A DNA stretch of 64,000 nt, from assembly GCF_003254475.1 (NCBI RefSeq), contig NZ_QFYQ01000001.1, positions 930,001 through 994,000 of the forward strand. The letters run 5' to 3'. Origin of the DNA: Phenylobacterium soli (GTDB lineage: Bacteria > Pseudomonadota > Alphaproteobacteria > Caulobacterales > Caulobacteraceae). The notes under the pieces are model-generated. The model searched no databases, was not told the origin of the DNA, and saw only the letters and a program-made list of their open reading frames with translations. Shown in pieces: positions 18,750 to 25,068 of the stretch. Made by a program: the position numbers and the translations under genes. The first letter of the stretch is position 1. Each line of letters starts with the position of its first letter.

Positions 18750-19103
18750 ATGGTGCTGCACTTCATCGTCCGCGCGCTGTTCGCCGCGCTGGGGCTGTGG
18801 CTGTCGGCGCGGTTCGTGCCGGGGATCCGGGTGCGCGACACCGAGACCCTGCTGCTGGCCGCCGTGCTGCTGGGCCTCGTCAACGCCTTCATCCGGCCGA
18901 TCGTCTTCGTGCTCACCCTGCCGCTGACGGTGGTGACCCTGGGCCTCTTCCTGCTGGTGGTGAACGCCCTGATGATCCTCCTCGTCTCGGCCCTGCTGCG
19001 CGGCTTCCACGTGGACGGCCTGGTCGCGGCGGTGCTGGCGGCGATCGTCACCGGCATCACCAGCTGGATCGGCCACGCCGTCCTGCGCGACGCCGGCTTC
19101 TAG
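18750..19103 (+). CDS. Phage-holin-family (PF04020-like) four-helix membrane protein
   Basis: A 117-residue protein made almost entirely of four hydrophobic helices, with the signature LVNAFIRPIVFVLTLPLTVVTLGLF around residues 48-72 seen in YvlD-type membrane proteins. Despite the family name these are usually not phage genes, and no phage genes are nearby. GGCGGGAG precedes the ATG at 18750. Its TAG overlaps the stop of the convergent CoA transferase gene in CTAG (19100-19103). Function unknown. Confidence 0.8.
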   Translation: MVLHFIVRALFAALGLWLSARFVPGIRVRDTETLLLAAVLLGLVNAFIRPIVFVLTLPLTVVTLGLFLLVVNALMILLVSALLRGFHVDGLVAAVLAAIVTGITSWIGHAVLRDAGF

Positions 19104-20299
19104 ACGGCCTGCTGGGCGGCCCCGGCGGCGAACAGCCCCTCGATCTCGGCCTCGCCGAAGCCGGCCTCGCGCAGCACCTCACGGGTGTGCTGGCCAAGGC
19201 GGGGCGCGGGCGTGCGCGGGCCGTGGTCGAGGCCCGGGAAGCGGACCGGCGCGGCGGGCGCGGCGAAGGCGCCGCCCCAGCCGTCCGGCGTCTCGACGAA
19301 GCAGCCGGCCTCGTGCGCCTGAGGGTCGGCGACGACCTCGTCGAGGGTGGCCATGGGCGCCCAGATCACGTCGGCTCGCGTCATCAGGGCCCTGACCTCG
19401 TCTAGGGTGAGGCCGGCGAAGGCGTCGTCGAGCACCGCCCGCACCTCCCGCACCGCCTCGAGGTCGAGGATCGGCACGGCGTAGCGGGGGTTCTCCACCA
19501 TGTCGGCGTGGCCGAGCTGGGCGAGCACTGCCGGCAGGTCGCGCGGCGCGCGCGAGGCGACGCAGAACCAGCGCTCGTCGCGGGTGCGGAAATAGCCGGA
19601 GAGGGCGCCGGGCCGGTCGTCGCGCGGCTGGGCGGTGACGGCCTCGCCGTAGCGCAGGTGGATCGAATAGTCCCAGCCGAGCGCATAGACGCCGGCGCGG
19701 ATCAGCGCGGTCTCCACCTGGCGGCCGCGGCCGGTGGCGTGGCGCTCGTGCAGGGCGGCGAGGACGCCGGAGAGGGTCGCGAGGGCGGTGACGTGGTCGC
19801 CGAACCCCGGCCGGCAGGTGAAGGGCTCCTGGTCCGGCGGGATGGTGGCGTGGGCGACGCCAGAGCGGGTCCAGAAACCGGTCAGGTCGAAGGCCGGGAT
19901 GTCGGCCTCCGGGCCGGTGAGGCCGTAGCCGGTGACATTGGCGTAGATCAGCCGCGGCAGCTCGTCCTTCAGGCTCTCGTAGTCAAGGCGGGCGCGCTTG
20001 AGGGCGCCGGGACGGACGTTGGTGACGAAGACGTCGGCGTCCTTGAGGATCGCCAGCAGGGCGGCGCGTCCGGCGGGGCTGGCGGTGTTGAGCACCACCC
20101 CCCGCTTCCCGCGGTTCTCGTTGGAGAAGATCGGGTTGCCCGGGCTCTCCTCGGTGTCGGGCCAGAAGCCGCGGGTCGCGTCCCCGGCGGCGCTCTCCAC
20201 CTTGATGACGTCGGCGCCCCAGTCGGCCATGACCGCGGCGCAGCCCGGCCCCGCCACCCAGGTCGACCACTCCACGACCTTCACGCCCGCGAGCAGCAT
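19100..20299 (-). CDS. CaiB/BaiF family (class III) CoA transferase
   Basis: A 399-residue cytosolic CoA transferase. KVVEWSTWVAGPGCAAVMADWGADVIKVE at 7-35, ENRGKRGVVLN near residue 59 and the NVRPGALKRARLDYESL block are class III signatures; YANVTGYGLTGP follows. Substrate acids cannot be told from sequence; such enzymes serve carnitine, bile acid, oxalate or methyl-branched acyl-CoA metabolism. A second paralogue lies at 26661-27878. Confidence 0.88.
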   Translation of the reverse strand: MLLAGVKVVEWSTWVAGPGCAAVMADWGADVIKVESAAGDATRGFWPDTEESPGNPIFSNENRGKRGVVLNTASPAGRAALLAILKDADVFVTNVRPGALKRARLDYESLKDELPRLIYANVTGYGLTGPEADIPAFDLTGFWTRSGVAHATIPPDQEPFTCRPGFGDHVTALATLSGVLAALHERHATGRGRQVETALIRAGVYALGWDYSIHLRYGEAVTAQPRDDRPGALSGYFRTRDERWFCVASRAPRDLPAVLAQLGHADMVENPRYAVPILDLEAVREVRAVLDDAFAGLTLDEVRALMTRADVIWAPMATLDEVVADPQAHEAGCFVETPDGWGGAFAAPAAPVRFPGLDHGPRTPAPRLGQHTREVLREAGFGEAEIEGLFAAGAAQQAV

Positions 20300-20423
20300 C
20301 GGCGTTCCTCCCGCCTTCGTTCTTATGAAGCCAAGAGTGCCGCAGGGGCGGGGCGGAGGGAAGCGCCCATCCGGACTGGCCGTCCATGGTCAAGCTTCAG
20401 AATCGGCTTGAGTTTTTAGGGCC

Positions 20424-20432
20424 TGTGGATAA
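20424..20432 (-). promoter_or_regulatory. Isolated consensus DnaA box
   Basis: TGTGGATAA is the exact complement of the DnaA consensus TTATCCACA. It stands alone in the 434-bp gap between the CoA transferase and the OmpA-family gene, with no second perfect box or origin-flanking genes. Possible DnaA regulatory site; may be chance. Confidence 0.3.
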
Positions 20433-20504
20433 GTCTTGCGGGTGCTGGGCGAGTCTGGTCGACCCGTTTGCAGCGCGTGGGCGCGGCAGGCTGCGGCGCG
20501 CAAA

Positions 20505-20518
20505 TTTTTTCGAAAAAA
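20505..20518. promoter_or_regulatory. AT-rich palindrome TTTTTTCGAAAAAA upstream of candidate sRNA
   Basis: A perfect 14-bp palindrome in otherwise very GC-rich sequence, ending 13 bp before a GGAAC promoter-like element. It may act as an upstream activating or nucleoid-protein site for the RNA that follows. Directly visible as sequence; its role is inferred. Confidence 0.4.
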
Positions 20519-20531
20519 GTGATCGGCACGC

Positions 20532-20557
20532 GGAACGCCTTTTGGGGAGTGCGTGTT
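20532..20557 (+). promoter_or_regulatory. Weak EcfG/sigmaT-like promoter for candidate sRNA
   Basis: GGAAC (20532-20536), a 17-nt spacer and TGTT (20554-20557). The consensus -10 for alphaproteobacterial EcfG sigma factors is CGTT, so one base deviates. A start about 7 nt downstream would fall exactly at the 5' arm of the 12-bp stem beginning at 20565. Confidence 0.4.
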
Positions 20558-20562
20558 TAGGG

Positions 20563-20682
20563 CAGTGCGGAGGCGGCGACGCCCCCCCCGACTTGAGACT
20601 GGCGACCATGCCAGTCTGCCGTCTCCGCACCCCTTTTCTCGATGATGCACACTGGCGGGCCGTATGGCCCGCCTCTTTCTTT
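20563..20682 (+). ncRNA. Candidate small RNA with C-rich loop and terminator
   Basis: No protein gene fits this stretch. GTGCGGAGGCGG (20565-20576) pairs with CCGTCTCCGCAC (20619-20630) as a 12-bp stem with one G-U. It encloses an eight-C run (20582-20589) and a perfect hairpin AGACTGGC / GCCAGTCT (20596-20617), and is followed by CCCCTTTTCTC. A second perfect hairpin, GGCGGGCC-GTAT-GGCCCGCC (20654-20673) with TCTTTCTTT, would stop plus-strand transcription. Features recall the sigmaT-dependent C-rich-loop sRNA GsrN of Caulobacter, but homology is not shown. The 3' end may be 20640 or 20682. Confidence 0.5.
20654..20682 (+). terminator. Intrinsic terminator after candidate sRNA
   Basis: Perfect 8-bp GC stem GGCGGGCC / GGCCCGCC with GTAT loop, followed by TCTTTCTTT on the plus strand only. 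It cannot serve the flanking minus-strand genes, so it implies a plus-strand transcript entering from the left. Confidence 0.65.
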
Positions 20683-20733
20683 GCGGCGGGCCTTATGGCC
20701 GCCTCATGCACCTTCGTGCGTTCCGAGACAGGC

Positions 20734-21186
20734 TCAGCGCGCGGCGAGGTGAAGGGTGACGTCGGCGCGGCGGCGCAGGGGCGCGGCCTTGCCGTCGGCG
20801 GTCACGGCGCCGGCCTGGCCCGCGGCGCCGACCTGGAAGTCGGCGGCTGGCAGGCCGTTGGCGGCGAGCGCGGCGGCGACCGCCTCGGCCCGGCGCTTCG
20901 AGAGCTCGAGGTTGGCGTCAGGGGCGCCGGCGGCGTCCGCCAGGCCCACCACATCGACCGTGGTCACGCGGCAGCCGCGCGCCTGGCTCGCCGCCTGATC
21001 GATGACCAGCCGGCCCTCGCGGGTCAGGGCCGCCGATTGCGGCTCGAAATAGATCTGCACCGTCTGGTCCACGCAGCGCGCGGACGCGCGCACCAGCCGG
21101 GCGCGGGCGTTCTGCACCGTGGCGCAGCCGCCCAGGCTCGCCGCAGCCCCGAAGGCGACGGCCGTCGCCAGCACCATGGTCTTCAT
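20734..21186 (-). CDS. OmpA-like domain lipoprotein
   Basis: A 150-residue protein with a lipoprotein signal (lipobox LGGC at about residues 18-21) and one OmpA C-terminal-type domain: IYFEPQSAALT near residue 49, then DVVGLADAAG and NLELSKRRAEAVAAAL. Such domains bind peptidoglycan non-covalently. Smaller than Pal. It lies about 100 bp after the glycine-zipper gene, from which it is separated by a terminator-like hairpin. Confidence 0.8.
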   Translation of the reverse strand: MKTMVLATAVAFGAAASLGGCATVQNARARLVRASARCVDQTVQIYFEPQSAALTREGRLVIDQAASQARGCRVTTVDVVGLADAAGAPDANLELSKRRAEAVAAALAANGLPAADFQVGAAGQAGAVTADGKAAPLRRRADVTLHLAAR

Positions 21187-21230
21187 CTGCCCCTCCAGCC
21201 CTCAGACTCCCAGCCCCTCGAAGGGGGCGC

Positions 21231-21260
21231 GATAAAGGGCGGCCGGAGGTCCGGCCGCCC
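21231..21260 (-). terminator. Intrinsic terminator after glycine-zipper gene
   Basis: Perfect 10-bp inverted repeat GGGCGGCCGG / CCGGCCGCCC with a 4-base loop (21237-21260). On the minus strand it is followed by TTTATC, so it acts for the gene ending at 21290 and may limit readthrough into the OmpA-like gene. Confidence 0.6.
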
Positions 21261-21289
21261 TGCCGATCGATGATCGGAAACCGTCCGCC

Positions 21290-21637
21290 TCAGTAGCGCG
21301 GCGAGCCGTCTTCCCAGTAGTACCGGCCGGTCGCAGGATCGTAATAGTAGTACCGGCCCGCACGATCGTCATAGTACTGGCGGCGGTTGACGTTGGCCGT
21401 CGAGCCGCAGCCGCCCTGGTCCCGGCAGCCCTTCACGGCGCCGGCCGCACCGCCGACCGCAGCGCCGATCGCCGCGCCGGTCGCCGCATTGCCGGAGCCC
21501 ACGTTGTTGCCGATCACGGCGCCCGCGACTGCGCCGAGCGCGGCGCCGCCGAGCGTGGTGTTGGTGGTGTGCGGGTCGTCCGCGCAGGCGGCGACCAGAA
21601 CGCCGGCGCCGGCGAGCGCGATCAATGGCTTGAGCAT
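21290..21637 (-). CDS. Glycine-zipper (2TM) lipoprotein
   Basis: A 115-residue protein with lipobox VAAC near residues 15-18, a Gly/Ala zipper (ALGAVAGAVIGNNVGSGNA, then AIGAAVGGAAGAVKG) forming two packed hydrophobic segments, and a Tyr/Asp-rich tail (YYYYDPATGRYYWEDG). The zipper type is seen in outer-membrane stress lipoproteins of the SlyB/OsmB/YMGG kind. A perfect EcfG-type promoter lies 48-72 bp upstream, so it is probably part of the general stress response. Confidence 0.75.
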   Translation of the reverse strand: MLKPLIALAGAGVLVAACADDPHTTNTTLGGAALGAVAGAVIGNNVGSGNAATGAAIGAAVGGAAGAVKGCRDQGGCGSTANVNRRQYYDDRAGRYYYYDPATGRYYWEDGSPRY

Positions 21638-21684
21638 CCTTGGCTCTCCTTTGCTGTCCCCAGTCGGGGTCCCCTGGCGGGCCT

Positions 21685-21709
21685 AACGCCAGTCAAGCGT
21701 TGCAGTTCC
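21685..21709 (-). promoter_or_regulatory. EcfG/sigmaT-type promoter for glycine-zipper lipoprotein
   Basis: Minus strand: GGAAC (21709-21705), exact 16-nt spacer, CGTT (21688-21685), matching the consensus GGAAC-N16/17-CGTT of general-stress ECF sigma factors. It lies 48 bp before the start at 21637 and back to back with the promoter at 21724. Confidence 0.7.
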
Positions 21710-21723
21710 CCCGCCTCTGGCGC

Positions 21724-21748
21724 GGAACCCGGGAGGAAGAACGCCGTT
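21724..21748 (+). promoter_or_regulatory. EcfG/sigmaT-type promoter for small membrane protein operon
   Basis: GGAAC (21724-21728), exact 16-nt spacer, CGTT (21745-21748). It is divergent from an equally good site on the other strand; the two -35 elements are 14 bp apart. It drives the gene at 21858 and probably the kinase and phosphoesterase genes after it. Confidence 0.7.
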
Positions 21749-21857
21749 GGATGGCGCAACGAAGAGCCTCTAGCGGAGCAGTCCCATGGTTGCCGGACGC
21801 CTGGGCGACGATCCTCAAGACCGTGACACGTCAGCGGGCGCGGTCCGGGGGGATGCG

Positions 21858-22148
21858 ATGGACAAGCAGGACCTGCGCGAGGCGTACGAGCACGGCCGGC
21901 GAGACGAACGCGCCCGCCGCAAGCGCCATCCGATCGGCATGACCCTGACCTTCGCCTTCGCCCTGGTGGGCCTGGTGCTGCTCGCGCTGGCGGTGATCAA
22001 CGGCTCCTTCGGCCGGGCCGGCGAGGTGGTGGATCACAGCCTGTCGATCGCCGCCGACCGGGCGCCCTCGGCCGCGGCCAACGCCGGGCAGGCGGTGCGC
22101 GACGCCACCGACAGCGCGCGGGCCAAGGCGTCCGACGCGGCGGGCTGA
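21858..22148 (+). CDS. Small single-pass membrane protein, stress-associated
   Basis: A 96-residue protein: charged N-terminus (YEHGRRDERARRKRHP, residues 9-24), one hydrophobic helix (about 28-48), and an Ala/Ser-rich hydrophilic tail with heptad-like character. No family is recognised. The ATG at 21858 has GGGGGG seven bases upstream; an in-frame ATG at 21786 with GGAG is a possible alternative. An EcfG-type promoter ends 110 bp upstream. A lipid kinase gene begins 20 bp downstream. Confidence 0.6.
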   Translation: MDKQDLREAYEHGRRDERARRKRHPIGMTLTFAFALVGLVLLALAVINGSFGRAGEVVDHSLSIAADRAPSAAANAGQAVRDATDSARAKASDAAG

Positions 22149-22168
22149 CCATCCTGGACACCGCGAGC

Positions 22169-23035
22169 GTGACGCGCATCCGCCGCGTCGAGGTCGTCGC
22201 CAACCTGGCGTCCGGAGGCGTCGACAAGGATGCGCCCGACGAGATCGAGAAGATCTTCGCCGACCACGGGCTGAACGCCCACGTCTGCGCGCCCGAGACC
22301 CACGACCTGACCAACTGCCTGCGGGCGGCGGTGGACGCCGCGCCCGACCTCCTCGTCGTGCTGGCCGGCGACGGCACGGCGCGGACCGCCGCCGAGCTGT
22401 GCGGGCCCGAGGGGCCGCTGCTGGCGCCGCTGCCCGGCGGGACGATGAACCTGTTGCCGCGGACGATCTACGGCAAGCGCTCCTGGCAGGACGCCCTTTC
22501 CCTGGCCCTGGCCGAGGGCGAGGCGCGCAACCTCGGCGGCGGCATGGTCGGCGACCATCCATTCCTGGTGGCCGCGGTGCTGGGCTCGCCGGCCCTGTGG
22601 GCGCCGGCCCGCGAGGCGGCGCGCTACGGCGAGCCGTGGCTGGCGCTGGCCTGGGCCCGGCGGGCGTTCCAGCGGGCGTTCTCCGGCCGGCTGCGCTACA
22701 GCCTGGACGGCGGCGAGCGGGAGAAGGCGGAGGCGGTGGTGTTCATGTGCCCGCACGTGTCCCGCGCCATGGCCGACGAGACCCCGGCCCTGGAGGCCGC
22801 CGCGCTCGATCTGCACGGCACGGGCGACGCCTTCCGGCTGGGGCTGAACGCCCTGGTGCGCGACTGGCGCGACGACCCGGCGGTGGTGACGCGTCCATGC
22901 CGCCGGGCGCGGGTCTGGGCCTCCAAGGGAATCCCCGCCTTGCTGGACGGCGAGCTGCATCGACTGTCGTCCTCCACCGAGGTGAGCTGGCGACCGAACG
23001 TGGCGCGGATCCTCGCGCCGCCGAAGGAAGACTGA
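22169..23035 (+). CDS. Diacylglycerol kinase family lipid kinase
   Basis: A 288-residue protein of the DAGK catalytic fold. VVANLASGG near residue 9, VLAGDGTARTAAELC near residue 64 and APLPGGTMNLLPR near residue 88 correspond to the nucleotide-binding glycine motifs of the DgkB/YegS/sphingosine kinase group. It starts with GTG (22169), 20 bp after the small membrane protein and 3 bp before the phosphoesterase, so an operon is likely. The lipid substrate is unknown; Caulobacterales contain sphingolipids, which makes a sphingoid or diacylglycerol substrate conceivable (inference). Confidence 0.82.
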   Translation: MTRIRRVEVVANLASGGVDKDAPDEIEKIFADHGLNAHVCAPETHDLTNCLRAAVDAAPDLLVVLAGDGTARTAAELCGPEGPLLAPLPGGTMNLLPRTIYGKRSWQDALSLALAEGEARNLGGGMVGDHPFLVAAVLGSPALWAPAREAARYGEPWLALAWARRAFQRAFSGRLRYSLDGGEREKAEAVVFMCPHVSRAMADETPALEAAALDLHGTGDAFRLGLNALVRDWRDDPAVVTRPCRRARVWASKGIPALLDGELHRLSSSTEVSWRPNVARILAPPKED

Positions 23036-23038
23036 GGC

Positions 23039-23824
23039 GTGCCCCGCCTCGTCCATCTGTCGGACATCCATTTCGGCGGCGAGAACCGCGAGGCGGTGGC
23101 CGCGGCGGCCGAGTTCGTCAACGACGGCGAGTTCGACCTGACGGTGATCTCGGGCGACCTCACCCGCTTCGCCGAGCCGGCGGAGTTCGCCGCGGCGGCG
23201 GCATGGCTGGCGCGCCTCAAAGGGCCGCGGCTGGTCACGCCGGGAAACCACGACGCGCCCTACCTCGCCTGGGTGGAGCGCATCGCCACGCCCTTCCGAC
23301 GGTTCGAGGCGGCGATCGGCCCGGCATGGAGCCAGAGCCATCTGGGAGACGGCTTCGCCGTGCGCGGGCTCAACACCGCGCGGGGCGCGCAGCCGCGCCT
23401 CAATTGGTCCAAGGGCCAGATCGACCCGCGCCAGGCGCGCGCGGCGGCGGTCTGGCTCGACGCGGCGGCCCCCGAGTGCGTGCGGGTGGTGGCCTGCCAT
23501 CATCCGCTCATGGAGATGATCGGCGGGCCGATGACCGCGCGGGTCTGGAACGGCCAGGCGGCGGCCCGCGCCTTCGCCGAGGCGGGGGTCGATCTGGTGC
23601 TCTCGGGCCATATCCACGCGCCGTTCGTCTGGCCCTATCCGTTCGGCGACGGGCGGACCTATGCGGTGGGGGCGGGCACCCTGTCGGTGCGCGAGCGCGG
23701 CGTCCCGCCGGGGTTCAATGTCATCGATATAGAAAGGGCGGCGATACGGATCGCCGCCCTTGCATGGACCGGCTCGAGGTTCGAGCCTTATCGCACGTGG
23801 TCCGTGGACCGACGTGGCGGTTAA
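23039..23824 (+). CDS. Calcineurin-like metallophosphoesterase
   Basis: A 261-residue enzyme with all metal-ligand blocks: DIHFGG (9-14), SGDLT near 39, GNHD near 77, ACHHP near 157 and GHIHAPF near 197. It resembles CpdA/Icc-type or UDP-diacylglucosamine-hydrolase-like phosphoesterases. GTG start at 23039, preceded by GAAGGAAG, 3 bp after the lipid kinase stop; tight coupling suggests the two act on related phospholipid or nucleotide substrates (inference). Its TAA stop shares TTAA (23821-23824) with the convergent small gene. Confidence 0.85.
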   Translation: MPRLVHLSDIHFGGENREAVAAAAEFVNDGEFDLTVISGDLTRFAEPAEFAAAAAWLARLKGPRLVTPGNHDAPYLAWVERIATPFRRFEAAIGPAWSQSHLGDGFAVRGLNTARGAQPRLNWSKGQIDPRQARAAAVWLDAAAPECVRVVACHHPLMEMIGGPMTARVWNGQAAARAFAEAGVDLVLSGHIHAPFVWPYPFGDGRTYAVGAGTLSVRERGVPPGFNVIDIERAAIRIAALAWTGSRFEPYRTWSVDRRGG

Positions 23825-23997
23825 AGCGTGGTCCCGCGTCCCCTGACGAAGTGCATGACCAGGGAAACCAGGAACAGCACCAGGAAGACGTAGAACAGGA
23901 TCTTGGCCACACCCATCGCGGCCCCCGCGATCGTGGTGAAGCCGAGCACAGCGGCGATCAGGGCGACCACCAGGAATGTCAGGGCCCAGCCTAGCAT
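23821..23997 (-). CDS. DUF1328 (YtjA-like) small membrane protein
   Basis: A 58-residue protein starting [20 protein letters not shown], with the family-typical [20 protein letters not shown] in the middle; two transmembrane helices and a short basic tail (VRGRGTTL). DUF1328 proteins are common stress-induced inner-membrane peptides of unknown function. A perfect EcfG-type promoter (24066-24090) lies 69 bp upstream. The TAA stop overlaps the convergent phosphoesterase stop in TTAA. Confidence 0.85.
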   Translation of the reverse strand: MLGWALTFLVVALIAAVLGFTTIAGAAMGVAKILFYVFLVLFLVSLVMHFVRGRGTTL

Positions 23998-24065
23998 TTG
24001 ATCTTCTCCAAGCGCGCCGCCTGGCGGCGCTGACGGCGCAGGCGCAGGTGCGTCTGCGGGAGGTC

Positions 24066-24090
24066 AACGCCCTCTGAGGCCGGCCGTTCC
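24066..24090 (-). promoter_or_regulatory. EcfG/sigmaT-type promoter for DUF1328 gene
   Basis: Minus strand GGAAC (24090-24086), 16-nt spacer, CGTT (24069-24066): an exact consensus match placed between the stop of the 24113 gene and the DUF1328 start, giving a 5'UTR of about 60 nt. Confidence 0.7.
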
Positions 24091-24112
24091 ACCGAACGCC
24101 GCTCGGAAAAGA

Positions 24113-24499
24113 TCAGGATTTGGACGGCTTGCGGCTGGCGAAGGCGGCGGTGGCGATGGCGGTGAGGATGCGCGGATTGCGCACCACCACGACCACGGCC
24201 GCGGCCATGGCGCCGGCGGCCACGAGCGGCCGCTCGCGGGCGAGCTCGATCAGCCGCGCCGAGAGGTTCTGGTCGTCCCCCTTCACCGGCTTGGGCTTGG
24301 CCTTGCGGGTGAGCAGGAAAGCGAGGATCACCGCCAGCAGGGCGAAGGCCCCGGCCACGGCGGCTGCGGCCCAGGCCGGGCCGATCAGGTCGCGCAGCGC
24401 CGCGTAGACGGCGAACGACAGCGCGATGACCACAACGACAGCCGCCGCCGCTATGGCGGCGACGGCGGCGATCATGGAAATCAGTCGTTTGAAGATCAC
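24113..24499 (-). CDS. Membrane protein next to DUF883 (holin-X/DUF1469-like)
   Basis: A 128-residue protein with hydrophobic segments at about 7-34, 42-64 and 92-106 and a basic C-terminus (ASRKPSKS). A hydrophilic stretch (LTRKAKPKPVKGDDQNLSARLIELARERPLVAAG) leads into the last helix, the same RERPL turn seen in its neighbour. GTG start at 24499 overlaps the TGA of the DUF883 gene (GTGA), so the two are translationally coupled. Probably an inner-membrane stress protein; family assignment is tentative. Confidence 0.65.
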   Translation of the reverse strand: MIFKRLISMIAAVAAIAAAAVVVVIALSFAVYAALRDLIGPAWAAAAVAGAFALLAVILAFLLTRKAKPKPVKGDDQNLSARLIELARERPLVAAGAMAAAVVVVVRNPRILTAIATAAFASRKPSKS

Positions 24500-24804
24500 T
24501 TACGGCCGGCCGACAGCAGCAGGCCGATCAGGACGCCGACGCCAAGGGCGACGCCGGTGGCGGCGAGGGGCCGTTCGCGGACGCGCTCGGTGACATATTG
24601 CTGGGCCTGGTCGATCTGCTCGCCGGCGGTGTCGGCATAGGCGCGCGACTGGGCGCGGAGCTGTTCGAGGCCGTCCTGCACCACCTGTTCGATGCGGGCG
24701 CGCGCATCGGCGAAGGTGCGCTGGGCTTCGGCCGTCATGCTCTTGGCCGTCTCGACCCCATTCTTGGTTTCGTCGGCGGCGTAATCTGCGGCGTTCGCGG
24801 GCAT
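24496..24804 (-). CDS. DUF883 (ElaB/YqjD-like) stress membrane protein
   Basis: A 102-residue protein: long amphipathic coiled-coil region (about 18-75, MTAEAQRTFADARARIEQVV onward) followed by RERPLAATGVALGVGVLIG, the hallmark C-terminal anchor of ElaB/YgaM/YqjD proteins, which tether ribosomes or act in stationary phase. The ATG at 24804 is preferred over a TTG five codons earlier because GGAG overlaps that TTG and is correctly spaced from the ATG. An EcfG-type promoter lies 78-103 bp upstream. Confidence 0.85.
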   Translation of the reverse strand: MPANAADYAADETKNGVETAKSMTAEAQRTFADARARIEQVVQDGLEQLRAQSRAYADTAGEQIDQAQQYVTERVRERPLAATGVALGVGVLIGLLLSAGRK

Positions 24805-24881
24805 ATCTGCTGTCTCCAAAATCGAGCCCCAAAACCGAGCCCCAACTCAGCCTGGGCGAGGCGGCGGGGAAGCGCTCCCGA

Positions 24882-24907
24882 AACGTCGGTCATGCTAGGC
24901 CGGTTCC
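24882..24907 (-). promoter_or_regulatory. EcfG/sigmaT-type promoter for DUF883 operon
   Basis: Minus strand GGAAC (24907-24903), 17-nt spacer, CGTT (24885-24882), in the 264-bp gap shared with the divergent HWE kinase gene. Expected start near 24875, about 70 nt before the DUF883 ATG. Confidence 0.7.
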
Positions 24908-25068
24908 GCCTTCCTGGCAAAGGCGGAGCGGCAAGGCCCTTCCCCATCCTGGGCCGCGAAACGCGAGCGCTGTTGGCGAGTTCCCTTAAGCGGGACCGTA
25001 GTTTTCGGCTTCCCCTGTTCTGCGGGTTCCTTGTCGCGAACCGCCGCGACGCGGCCTATGTTTGACTT

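Noticed and set aside
18750..19103. Prophage remnant suggested by a phage-holin family gene
   Set aside because: This PF04020-like family is mostly chromosomal membrane proteins; no phage structural, integrase or lysis genes are nearby.
20386..20733. Chromosome origin suggested by a DnaA box and AT-rich palindrome
   Set aside because: Only one perfect box, no hemE or other origin-flanking genes, and the AT-rich stretch is very short.
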